Positions 1-7,203 of a stretch of 64,000 nucleotides of DNA are shown here, piece by piece. Below the pieces are notes generated by a model that was given only the letters and a program-made list of their open reading frames with translations, did not search any database and was not told the DNA's origin. The DNA is from Microvirga puerhi (GTDB lineage Bacteria; Pseudomonadota; Alphaproteobacteria; Rhizobiales; Beijerinckiaceae): the NCBI RefSeq assembly GCF_020089865.1, contig NZ_JAIRBM010000023.1:1-64000 (forward strand). Reading direction: 5' to 3'. A program made the translations under genes and the position numbers. Every line of letters begins with the position of its first letter. Position 1 is the stretch's first letter.

Positions 1-127
1 CCCACCGGGGAGATGCGAAGCGGCTCCCTGGCCGCCGTAGAGCGGTCCTGGCAGGCCTTGAGGCCGAAGGATGGGGACACCGCCGCGACGGGTTGCTGGG
101 GAGAGGAGGGCAGAGCCCTCGCTCCCC
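1..127. repeat. GC-rich direct repeat, copy 1 (copy 2 at 36557-36683)
   Basis: Bases 1-127 match 36557-36683 in the same orientation with about three mismatches (for example C/T at base 96). The copy begins at the very first base of the window, so it may extend to the left. No convincing protein is encoded. Copy 2 lies in the leader region of the gene ending at 36451. Confidence 0.9.
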
Positions 128-154
128 ACCAGAGGCAATGAAGAAGAAGGGCAC

Positions 155-255
155 CCGCAGGAGCGTCAGCATAGCGAGGGCTTTAGCCGGGACGCGGTAT
201 CGAGTGCCGGCCGATGGGTGGGAAAAAGTGCAGCCGCAGGAGTGCCAGCATAGCG
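155..255. repeat. Pair of short direct repeats in non-coding DNA
   Basis: A 22-base unit starting CCGCAGGAG and ending CAGCATAGCG occurs at 155-176 and again at 234-255 with two mismatches, 79 bases apart. The whole stretch 1-350 shows no supported gene; the two reading frames across it have no recognisable protein character. Confidence 0.6.
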
Positions 256-350
256 GCGGCCGGGCACGGGACCGACTGCACCCGACACAACGGCGCCGCT
301 CAGGTTTCTTGAGCCCAAAATCAAATGGAGCCTTACGAGACGTAGAGCTT

Positions 351-1301
351 CTACGGATCTTTAAAAGCTTTCTTGATTACATCACCACCATAAACTGTTC
401 CAGAATAGCCAGGCACGGAAATTGACACGGAACGCCACCAATTATTTGCGATCGTATCGGCCTTGGGGTTGGCTGCTTTGTAGCCTTTGTAGACAGCCTC
501 AGTCATCAATATCGGAGGCGTCGAGCTCCCAGTTGTTTTTTGAGAGAGGCAACATGCTCTGAAATAGTTATTTATGTGAACAAGGTGATTGTTGAGGTAA
601 GTAGGCTCTACTCGTTTAAAGAAATCAGGAACATCTTGCTGTATCCAAGACCACTGATCTGTGAGTGGATAATATAAGCCCTCTTGTACAACAGGTTCGG
701 TTTTGTAGCTGGTCTTATTTGCTAAGTCAGTCAGCTTTGAAGCGACGTTCGCTGGACGACCCAACCAGACTAATGACCGATAATTGTGCTTTTCCGCTCC
801 ATGGCGTCTAATACCCGTCTTTGTGGCAAGCATCCGGCCGTAGTCGAGCCCGATACCACAGGAAACCTCGTTTTTGGTAAAATGCCTATTGATTACGTAC
901 TGAGCGACTGAATTCATCAGAATCGCAGTTTCAACAGCATCAGTGAACGAGGTGGAAGGATTAAAAATCACCATCACCCTGTCGCCAATGATACCCCTGA
1001 CATGTCCATTGTAATACGTGGCACACTGGGTCATTGCTCGGACGAATGCGGAGTATAGCTTAGCGACCGTTTGGGGTTTATGCTCAAGGTTTAGTTCGGT
1101 TGACCGCCGAATATCGATGTATAGGACTGCTGTTTCGATAATCTTACACTTCTGTATCTTCTCATCCAGATTAGGGAATGTGATACCGCTATCACTTGCG
1201 TGAGGAACGCTTTGCGTATTTGTGACTTCGATTCTGAAGTCTTTCCCTAGGATTGTCTCGACATCGGACGAGACCTCCTCTTTGAAATCCTTAAGGCCCA
1301 C
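351..1301 (-). CDS. Pycsar-type class III nucleotide cyclase (PycC-like)
   Basis: The protein of about 316 aa carries a class III adenylate/guanylate cyclase fold. The first metal-binding aspartate is in LYIDIRRST, the second in GIIGDRVMVIF, and the substrate/transition-state stretch is GRPANVASKLTDLA. I place the start at a GTG at 1301-1299, seven bases after GGAG and overlapping the stop of the upstream membrane gene; an ATG further upstream lies inside that gene. Pairing with a DUF5706-type membrane protein is the hallmark of Pycsar, where phage infection triggers cCMP or cUMP synthesis that activates the effector. Which nucleotide is made cannot be read from sequence. Family assignment is strong; antiviral function is inference from the pairing. 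Confidence 0.85.
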   Translation of the reverse strand: MGLKDFKEEVSSDVETILGKDFRIEVTNTQSVPHASDSGITFPNLDEKIQKCKIIETAVLYIDIRRSTELNLEHKPQTVAKLYSAFVRAMTQCATYYNGHVRGIIGDRVMVIFNPSTSFTDAVETAILMNSVAQYVINRHFTKNEVSCGIGLDYGRMLATKTGIRRHGAEKHNYRSLVWLGRPANVASKLTDLANKTSYKTEPVVQEGLYYPLTDQWSWIQQDVPDFFKRVEPTYLNNHLVHINNYFRACCLSQKTTGSSTPPILMTEAVYKGYKAANPKADTIANNWWRSVSISVPGYSGTVYGGDVIKKAFKDP

Positions 1302-1896
1302 TCGCGCGCTCCAAGACAATGGCTGCAAACATGATTGCAGGCACAACAACTATCATCATGAGGAAGGCGACTATCACTGACGAGATCGCCCAATCGAAAA
1401 GGCGAAACTTCCGCTCAACAATAGTGCTGATGACGACAGTTTGAACGGAAATATCGCTAACGAAGCCGTCGGAGATGGCGCGATTTTCCGGAGGCACGTA
1501 GCGCCCGCGGAGCTCCCGTGCTGCACTCTCCGGAGAGATGGCCTTTAAATCTCCGAAGAACATAAGGTTCTTATGCGTTGCGGTCGCCTTATGTTTCTTT
1601 GGAATCCCTTTGGATTGTTTACCGAAAAACTTAATCAGAACGGTTTGAGGCACGAATGAAAACAAGGTGATAATGACTGCTAGAAGAAAGAACGGCAGTC
1701 CCGCGCTGGCACTGGTTTTTACGGCCTCAGACACAACTTTATCGCTCGTGATGAAGGTGAAGAGAGCGATGACCCATGCGGACGAGAACGTTAGGAGCGC
1801 TGCGTTCTTCGTCTCTGCGAATTTGAGCATGTCGATGATGCGACCCAAATTCGCCGTCAGAACCTTTTCCAGGCTGCTGTCTTGATCCTTATTCAT
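1291..1896 (-). CDS. Pycsar effector-like membrane protein (PycTM, DUF5706-like)
   Basis: A 201-aa protein with an N-terminal amphipathic segment (LGRIIDMLKFAETKNAALL) leading into a first membrane helix. A second hydrophobic pair lies near residues 65-90, and a C-terminal helix near 168-195. This arrangement fits the DUF5706 family used as Pycsar transmembrane effectors, which are thought to damage the inner membrane once cyclic CMP or UMP is made. The gene is first in a two-gene minus-strand operon, and its stop overlaps the cyclase start by 11 bases. The cyclic-nucleotide sensing region is presumably the soluble part between residues 90 and 165 (inference). Confidence 0.8.
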   Translation of the reverse strand: MNKDQDSSLEKVLTANLGRIIDMLKFAETKNAALLTFSSAWVIALFTFITSDKVVSEAVKTSASAGLPFFLLAVIITLFSFVPQTVLIKFFGKQSKGIPKKHKATATHKNLMFFGDLKAISPESAARELRGRYVPPENRAISDGFVSDISVQTVVISTIVERKFRLFDWAISSVIVAFLMMIVVVPAIMFAAIVLERASGP

Positions 1897-2048
1897 GGGA
1901 GCGTCGGCACCAAATCATTGTTATGAAGTTTCGAAGCCCCAGCCGCGCTCCTTTCAAAGAATGGCGGAAATATTCGGATCTGCAACGGCTTACGCTCAGT
2001 AATCCACATTCATCAACATCCCCTGTTTGACGAAATCTAAACTTTTAT

Positions 2049-2063
2049 GTTCTTCATTCGTTC
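2049..2063 (+). promoter_or_regulatory. Alphaproteobacterial LexA (SOS) box upstream of umuDC
   Basis: The sequence GTTC-N7-GTTC lies 27 bases before the umuD start. This is the exact direct-repeat LexA operator known from alphaproteobacteria. It predicts repression by the host LexA and induction by DNA damage. Confidence 0.85.
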
Positions 2064-2089
2064 TCCTGGCGGAAAACGGGTGACGGGCG

Positions 2090-2518
2090 ATGCTTGCGAA
2101 GGTCGTTCTCGGTGCTGAGGTCGTCGTACCTCTCTATATCGAAGGCCTTTGCGCGGGATTTCCGTCGCCGGCGGACGATTACATAGACGAGCGGATTGAT
2201 CTCGCTCGGCTGCTGGTCCGGAATCCGGCCGCGACATTCCTATGGCGCGTGTCCGGATGGTCCATGAAGGATGCAGGCATCTACGACAAGGATATCCTGG
2301 TCGTCGATCGGAGCTTGCAGCCACGGCACAATGATGTGGTCGTGGCAATTGTGAATGGCGAGCGATCGTTAAAGCGGCTCCTGGTCGAAGGCGGGCGGCC
2401 GCGCCTGGTCTTCGAGAACAAGGCCCTGCCCTCCTTCACGCTACCGGAGTTGGCGGAAATCGAGATTTGGGGCGTGGCCCGCTGCAATGTTCACATGCTG
2501 CGGAAGGGCCGTTCATGA
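2090..2518 (+). CDS. umuD: UmuD-like S24 peptidase, error-prone polymerase accessory subunit
   Basis: 142 aa, the usual size of UmuD. A self-cleavage site is visible near residue 23 (CAGFPSPADDY, Ala-Gly bond). The catalytic serine is in VSGWSMKDAGI near residue 56 and the catalytic lysine in ERSLKRL near residue 94. RecA-stimulated self-cleavage would yield UmuD', which joins UmuC to form polymerase V for translesion synthesis. The ATGA overlap with umuC shows translational coupling, and a LexA box lies directly upstream. Confidence 0.92.
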   Translation: MLAKVVLGAEVVVPLYIEGLCAGFPSPADDYIDERIDLARLLVRNPAATFLWRVSGWSMKDAGIYDKDILVVDRSLQPRHNDVVVAIVNGERSLKRLLVEGGRPRLVFENKALPSFTLPELAEIEIWGVARCNVHMLRKGRS

Positions 2519-3780
2519 GCAGGACCCTCGCCCTGATCGACGGAAACAGCTTCTATTGCTCATGCGAGCGCGTGTTTGATCCCCGTTTGCATACCCGGCC
2601 GGTCATTGTGCTGTCGAACAATGACGGCTGCGCCGTCGCCCGCACAAGCGAGGCGAAGGCGCTCGGAATCAAGATGGGCGAGCCCTTCTTCAAGATCGCG
2701 GATCTCTGCAAGCGAGAGGGCGTCATGGTCTACTCGTCGAATTATACGCTCTACGGCGACATGTCGGCGCGCATGAACGACGTCTACCGGACATTCACGC
2801 CGGATGTCGAAATCTACTCGATCGACGAAAGCTTTCTCGATCTGTCCGGTTTCACCGGGCGGGATCTTCCGGCAATGGCGCGGGATCTGCGGTCCACGGT
2901 TCGCCAGTGGACCGGGATCCCGACTTGCGTCGGGCTCGGCCCGACGAAGACCCTGGCGAAGCTCGCCAATCACATTGCCAAGAAGAACCCGGAATTGAAT
3001 GGAATTTGTGATCTGACGATGCCGGCAGCGCGGGAGGCATGGTTGCCTCGCGTTGCGGTGTCGGACGTGTGGGGGATCGGCTCGGCCTCAACCTACAAGC
3101 TGGCCCGGATCGGCGTCACGACCGCCGCGGACCTGGCGGCGCTCCCTCCTCGGGAGGCCCGCCAGCTTCTGTCCGTGATCGGAGAGCGGACGGTCTTCGA
3201 ACTCCGGGGCGTCTCATGCCTCGCCCTTGAGCTGGTTCCGCCACAGCGAAAGGGCTGCGCCGTGACGCGATCCTTCGGAGCGCCGATTACCGCACTCGAG
3301 GAGATGCTCGAGGCGGTATCTGCCTATGCCACGAGGGCAGGGGAGAAGCTACGCCGGCATGGGCTTGCGACAGGGCACGTGTCGGTCTTCATGCACACGT
3401 CGGCATTCAACACGGATCCGCGCTATTCAGCCTCGACGACCGTCGAGCTGCCGGAGGCCTCGAACGACACCCGGGATTTGATCGGAGCCGCCAAGCGCGG
3501 AGCGCGGCGGATCTGGAAGGACGGCTATCGCTTTGTGAAAGCCGGAATCATCATGGACGATCTGATCCGGGCGGCGGATGCACCGCGGCCTTTGTTCGAA
3601 GCCAGAGACCGGGAGCAATCTGTGAAATTGATGGGTGCCGTGGACAGCATTAACCGTCGCTTCGGCCGCGGTGCTATCGTTCCCGGAAGCGCCGGCATCA
3701 AGCAAAGGTGGGCTGCGCGTTTTGAGCGGAGGTCGCCACGCTATACGACACGTCTAGAGGAACTTCCGCTTGTAGGATAA
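2515..3780 (+). CDS. umuC: Y-family DNA polymerase V catalytic subunit
   Basis: 421 aa from the ATG that overlaps the umuD stop. The N-terminus has the Y-family catalytic motif LIDGNSFYCSCERVF, the steric region VIVLSNNDGC, and the second acidic motif IYSIDESFLDLS. A helix-hairpin-helix region follows near residues 180-215, then the little-finger domain and a UmuC-type C-terminal tail with RFERRSPRYTTRLEEL. It performs error-prone bypass synthesis under SOS control. A frame extension upstream (to 2467) exists, but the ATG at 2515 matches the family start. Plasmid umuDC pairs of this kind are common mutator and repair cargo. Confidence 0.95.
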   Translation: MSRTLALIDGNSFYCSCERVFDPRLHTRPVIVLSNNDGCAVARTSEAKALGIKMGEPFFKIADLCKREGVMVYSSNYTLYGDMSARMNDVYRTFTPDVEIYSIDESFLDLSGFTGRDLPAMARDLRSTVRQWTGIPTCVGLGPTKTLAKLANHIAKKNPELNGICDLTMPAAREAWLPRVAVSDVWGIGSASTYKLARIGVTTAADLAALPPREARQLLSVIGERTVFELRGVSCLALELVPPQRKGCAVTRSFGAPITALEEMLEAVSAYATRAGEKLRRHGLATGHVSVFMHTSAFNTDPRYSASTTVELPEASNDTRDLIGAAKRGARRIWKDGYRFVKAGIIMDDLIRAADAPRPLFEARDREQSVKLMGAVDSINRRFGRGAIVPGSAGIKQRWAARFERRSPRYTTRLEELPLVG

Positions 3781-3943
3781 CGGGCGTTTGCTCAGTAAAT
3801 GAGACATGGCGAAGTAACTGAGACAACCACTCTGGCATTATTCCATAGAGCGTCTTCTCGGCAGTTCGCCCACGCGGGCGGAGACCGCGCAGGGTCCCAC
3901 CCCGCTTGACATCACAGTCCCGCCTTGTGGGCCAATCTGCGGC

Positions 3944-4240
3944 CTATTCCGCTGGCTTGTGGCTGCGGTAGCGACGTACCAGGGCGTAGCCGCCGGCCAG
4001 CAGCAGGAACGGCAGGCCCGCTCCGGCAAGCGGGCCGGGGGCGCCTTTGTTGCCGCCTCCACCACCGGGAGTGTAGCTGCCACCACCGCCGTCGGCTTTG
4101 CCGTTCTTGTACCAGCCATTAGCGTAGCCATTGCCGTTGGATGGGCCCTTATCCTTGTCCTTGTCGTCGGCCAGCGCAACCGAGCTTGTCAGGGCACAGA
4201 CAGCAGCGGCAGTGAGTAAAATCTGATGCAACGGGCGCAT
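3944..4240 (-). CDS. Small secreted/anchored glycine-rich protein
   Basis: 98 aa. A clear signal peptide ends near VALADD, followed by a Lys/Asp-rich then Gly/Asn-rich low-complexity middle. The C-terminus has GAPGPLAGAGLPFLLLAGG, a hydrophobic helix, then basic residues RRYRSHK. This layout resembles protein-sorting tails of the PEP-CTERM kind (short motif, helix, basic cluster), but I cannot confirm an archaeosortase/exosortase partner; none is in the window. Function unknown. Confidence 0.7.
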   Translation of the reverse strand: MRPLHQILLTAAAVCALTSSVALADDKDKDKGPSNGNGYANGWYKNGKADGGGGSYTPGGGGGNKGAPGPLAGAGLPFLLLAGGYALVRRYRSHKPAE

Positions 4241-4425
4241 GCGTTGGTCCTCCGAAGGCGTATCAGACCTCGCTAGCCAATATCCGAACTATGGCCTAAT
4301 TCTGCCCCTTACCCTCAATCGTCCATTTCGGTCCGCATGGGCTACTCATACAGAGACCAGCCACAGTTCCATAAACGGCCTTATCAGAAACTGGAGGTCA
4401 GAACCGTCACCGCATAACCCAAAAG

Positions 4426-4536
4426 ATGCGGGAGATTGTGAGTGCGGGGATCAAGCAGGTCTGGACTGCGCGCTTCGAGCGACGCTCGCCGCGCTTTACG
4501 ACACGGCTGGAGGAGCTTTCCGTCGTGGCGGCATAA
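4426..4536 (+). pseudogene. C-terminal remnant of a second umuC
   Basis: Reading from the ATG at 4426 gives 36 codons that align with the end of the intact UmuC: SAGIKQVWTARFERRSPRF then TTRLEELS, against SAGIKQRWAARFERRSPRY and TTRLEELP. The DNA differs at several positions, so it is an older or unrelated copy, not a recent duplication. Nothing upstream encodes the rest. Bases 4241-4425 and 4537-4646 hold no supported gene. Confidence 0.75.
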
Positions 4537-4646
4537 GTCCAGTCCCGCGCCGCGCAAGGGATCGTTACCCGAATGGGACGAAACCCGTCAGGGGTTCGGT
4601 GGAGGCGTCACGCCGGAATAGAGCCCGGCTCGCTTGCGAGTGCGCC

Positions 4647-4931
4647 CTATGTCTGAACCAGGCGCTTTGCCTCGCCTTCTGCAACGGTGTCATAGGCATG
4701 AACGGCATCCTGAAGCGTCTTCAGAAACCGCAAGGCATCAACGGCACTGAATTCATGATTGCTCGCTACAGGATATTCCAACAAACGCGCGAGCCCTACG
4801 ACTTGGCCTGACTCATCGATATCCAACACACGAAGGTCATAACGATAGAAACCACCACTGAAACCAAGCGCGAAGATCCACACAGGCATTCCACGAATCT
4901 GCAACTGGTGAACGTCAAACTTCTGCTGCAT
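4647..4931 (-). CDS. Hypothetical 94-aa protein
   Basis: The protein is soluble and mixed alpha/beta in appearance (MPVWIFALGFSGGFYRYDLRVLD). A GGAG ribosome site lies about eight bases before the ATG. It lies 51 bases downstream of the thermonuclease on the same strand and may share its transcript. I do not recognise the family. No signal peptide or membrane helix is seen. Confidence 0.5.
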   Translation of the reverse strand: MQQKFDVHQLQIRGMPVWIFALGFSGGFYRYDLRVLDIDESGQVVGLARLLEYPVASNHEFSAVDALRFLKTLQDAVHAYDTVAEGEAKRLVQT

Positions 4932-4982
4932 CCCCCGGCTCCATTGCTGTCGCTTCTGTTTCTCTTGCTGGGGACGATGACT

Positions 4983-5552
4983 CTAATCGGGCTGATCTGA
5001 CCCTGTGAAATGGCGTTGCTGGCGACGCTGACGATACTCCCACGGCATTTCAAATTCGCTCTGCCAGAGGCCTTTACGGTCTTTTCGAGCTTGCTCTTCG
5101 AGATCTGCGTAAGCCTGCTCTGTCGGACGGCCACGATACCGATAGGCGACCGCAATGCCGGCGCGGATCATGGCGGCCGCAAGGTCGCCGTGATCTTGGG
5201 TCGCGCAGCGGGCCAAGATGCGCCGGTGGGCGTCAGCCCCGGCCGGGATGCACGTCACGGCCTTGCCGAGCGTGGCTTGCACGAGCCACGCGGTCGCCAC
5301 GGCCCCGCAGGGCCAGGGTTGACCATCCAGCGCCGCGCGCTGGTCCGTTTCGCAGGCGTCGACGCCTGCGAGCCGATAGACGGTCCGGGTTGACGGGTCC
5401 TCGAAGGTGTCGCCGTCAACGACGCGGACCTTCATGGGAGGAGCAGGCGGGGCGCTCTGCGCGGTCGCTGCAGACATGGTGCCTGCTGTTAAAATGAGCG
5501 CGACGCCATAGGCGCGGGCGCCTTGGCGGAGCTGCGAGCGGATCTTGTTCAT
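4983..5552 (-). CDS. Secreted thermonuclease-family (SNase-like) protein
   Basis: 189 aa from the ATG at 5552 (a TTG four codons upstream is also possible). An N-terminal signal peptide ends near TMSAATAQS. The SNase fold follows with VRVVDGDTFE, the strand YRLAGVDACE, and downstream GLWQSEFEMPWEYRQ. The Cys residues in GVDACE, WPCG, CIPAG and ARCATQ are typical of the exported rhizobial members. It probably cleaves nucleic acid in the periplasm. Such genes recur on rhizobial plasmids; a broken copy of the same family lies at 37741-37890. Confidence 0.85.
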   Translation of the reverse strand: MNKIRSQLRQGARAYGVALILTAGTMSAATAQSAPPAPPMKVRVVDGDTFEDPSTRTVYRLAGVDACETDQRAALDGQPWPCGAVATAWLVQATLGKAVTCIPAGADAHRRILARCATQDHGDLAAAMIRAGIAVAYRYRGRPTEQAYADLEEQARKDRKGLWQSEFEMPWEYRQRRQQRHFTGSDQPD

Positions 5553-5606
5553 GGCATTGACCAAGCAAAAAAGGGGCGAAGGCCTGCAAGGCCCCCGCCG
5601 GTGGTG

Positions 5607-5939
5607 TTAGTCGGCCTGGTCCAGAACCTTAGCGAGGCGGCTGAACTCGGTGCAGATGAGGTCGACCGTGTAGACTGTCTCGCCGTTTTTCTCGTAGTTG
5701 CTCTGGCGGATGCGGCCGCGGGCGTGAACCAGATCGCCGGTGGCGATATGCTTTTCGATGTAGTCCTGAGTGCCCTCGCCGAAGATCGTCACGGTGTTGA
5801 AGTGCGGGTCTTCCTTCCATTCGTTGGTCGTCTTGTCCTTCGTGCCGTAGTTGGCTGCGAGGGTGACTTTCAGCGCCGAGCCGACCTGGGCGGTGCGAGC
5901 CACGCGGCCGATGATTTGAAATTCAGCGATGTTATTCAT
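5607..5939 (-). CDS. ssb: Single-stranded DNA-binding protein, short plasmid type
   Basis: 110 aa starting MNNIAEFQIIGRV, with AAGGAG seven bases upstream. The OB fold is visible: HFNTVTIFGEGT, then HIATGDLVHARGRIRQSNYEKNG, then VDLIC. It lacks the long linker and acidic tip of chromosomal SSB, so it is a minimal plasmid SSB, probably covering single strands during conjugative entry or replication. The frame continues upstream to 6035, but the ribosome site fixes this start. Confidence 0.88.
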   Translation of the reverse strand: MNNIAEFQIIGRVARTAQVGSALKVTLAANYGTKDKTTNEWKEDPHFNTVTIFGEGTQDYIEKHIATGDLVHARGRIRQSNYEKNGETVYTVDLICTEFSRLAKVLDQAD

Positions 5940-6594
5940 GGTCTTTCTCCTTGAAGATGGGGCTTCAGACCCCGTTGCGATGGGGCCCGGACATGACGGC
6001 AGGGGAGGGCGCAAACCTCGAAGAGTGCGCAGCACCGAGGGGGCGCAGTGGAACGGAGCACCTGAGCAGGCAGGAATTTTGCAGGGCGTCAGCCCGATCG
6101 CGAGGAATGGCTGCAGGCCAGGGGAAAATTCTTGAACGCGACGGTTTTGGGCCTGAATCAGCCGGCATAGGGAACCACAAAGAGCAACAGGGGTAAGCCT
6201 CCACCCGGAGAAAAGACCGAAACGAAGCTTCCCTGGGCATCATCGGCGTTCGCCTCCGACAACCGGCGCTCTGTGAAGTTGCTGCTGCCTCGCACGAAGG
6301 GTCGATCCGGCCTTACCTGGAAGGGGAAGGAGCAGGGGCTTCACCCGGCAAATTACAAGGAGGGCTCGAGTCCTCATCGAAGACCTGACGCGACACGCTG
6401 GTTCACCGCCGACGGACACTGCAAAAGCCGACGCACAAGCGGGATCCAAGCGAGAGAGGACGTCACGTGCCTCATGCTCCGTCTGACGCAACGAAAGGAA
6501 TGGGCTTGCCGAGCGCAGCAGGCCGGGCAAGAGCGGTCTCCGGCCCGCGGGCGCGATCGGTGCGAATTTTGGGAATACCGGTAAGGGTACCGGA
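5940..6594. other. Non-coding leader region upstream of ssb
   Basis: About 650 bases between the ssb start and the XRE gene. Overlapping open frames exist on both strands but none looks like protein. The part next to ssb has the same pattern as the leader at 36452-36500: a TTTCTC...CCTTGA string followed by ATGGGGC and GC-rich dyads. It could be a regulated leader, or single-strand promoter DNA as found in plasmid leading regions; this is inference. Confidence 0.5.
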
Positions 6595-7032
6595 TTATGA
6601 GAGGCCGCCATTGGTGGCCTGCTGCTTGGACTCTTCGCCGGATCGCGGGCGACGAGCTTTCTTATCGGCCAGGCCTTCGACAAGGCTTACGACGACACCT
6701 TTGTCTTTCGCCGACAGGCGCGCGAAGCCGTCAATGAACTGCCGGATTTCACGCATTTCCTGCTGAGTGTATTCACTTAACGTCTCCTCGGCCCGCGGGC
6801 CGAAGAACACCGTCACCGGAACGTTCAAGATTTCGGAAATTTGGAAAAGCCGACTGGCTGAGACCCTGTTCGAGCCGTTCTCGTATTTCTGAAGCTGCTG
6901 GAAAGTCACTCCGATCCGTCGGCTCAGGCCCTCCTGGCTCATCTGTCGAAGATTGCGCTGATGACGGATCAGGCGGCCGATCAATTTATCCGTCTCTGAC
7001 ACGGATTTCGTGCGGCGACGTTGTTCATTCAT
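6595..7032 (-). CDS. XRE-family helix-turn-helix regulator
   Basis: 145 aa starting MNEQRRRTKS. An XRE helix-turn-helix spans residues 17-75, with HQRNLRQMSQEGLSRRIGVT and FQQLQKYENGSNRVSASRL. It is followed by a C-terminal helix and a basic tail (KKARRPRSGEES). This matches the rhizobial XRE family with QQLQKYE. It is divergent from the RTX gene across a 171-base gap containing repeated motifs, so it probably regulates itself and the RTX gene. An in-frame extension to 7098 exists but is less likely. Confidence 0.85.
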   Translation of the reverse strand: MNEQRRRTKSVSETDKLIGRLIRHQRNLRQMSQEGLSRRIGVTFQQLQKYENGSNRVSASRLFQISEILNVPVTVFFGPRAEETLSEYTQQEMREIRQFIDGFARLSAKDKGVVVSLVEGLADKKARRPRSGEESKQQATNGGLS

Positions 7033-7065
7033 TGTGAACTTCTTTCTTGGTCTGTCCGGGCAAAT

Positions 7066-7152
7066 ATTATCGTTATAACAACTCCTGCGATAGTGCAACG
7101 CTTTGTTATATCATGATTGATTGAGTTCTAGAATTATCGTAATAGCAACTCC
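7066..7152. promoter_or_regulatory. Repeated operator-like motifs between XRE gene and RTX gene
   Basis: A 20-base unit beginning ATTATCGT and ending CAACTCC occurs at 7066-7085 and 7133-7152 with two mismatches. A second paired element (TTATATCA) follows each copy, near 7107-7114 and 7164-7171. The copies sit between two divergent promoters and are good candidates for binding sites of the XRE protein. Confidence 0.55.
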
Positions 7153-7203
7153 ACCAACGCAACTTTATATCACGTATGGGAAGCACAGGACGGAGCAAAA
7201 ATC

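Noticed and set aside
4239..4811. 190-residue plus-strand frame
   Set aside because: It crosses the UmuC remnant in a different frame and has no recognisable protein features.
7023..7039. GTTCA-N7-TGAAC considered as a LexA box
   Set aside because: It is an inverted repeat, not the GTTC-N7-GTTC direct repeat of alphaproteobacteria, and overlaps a start codon.
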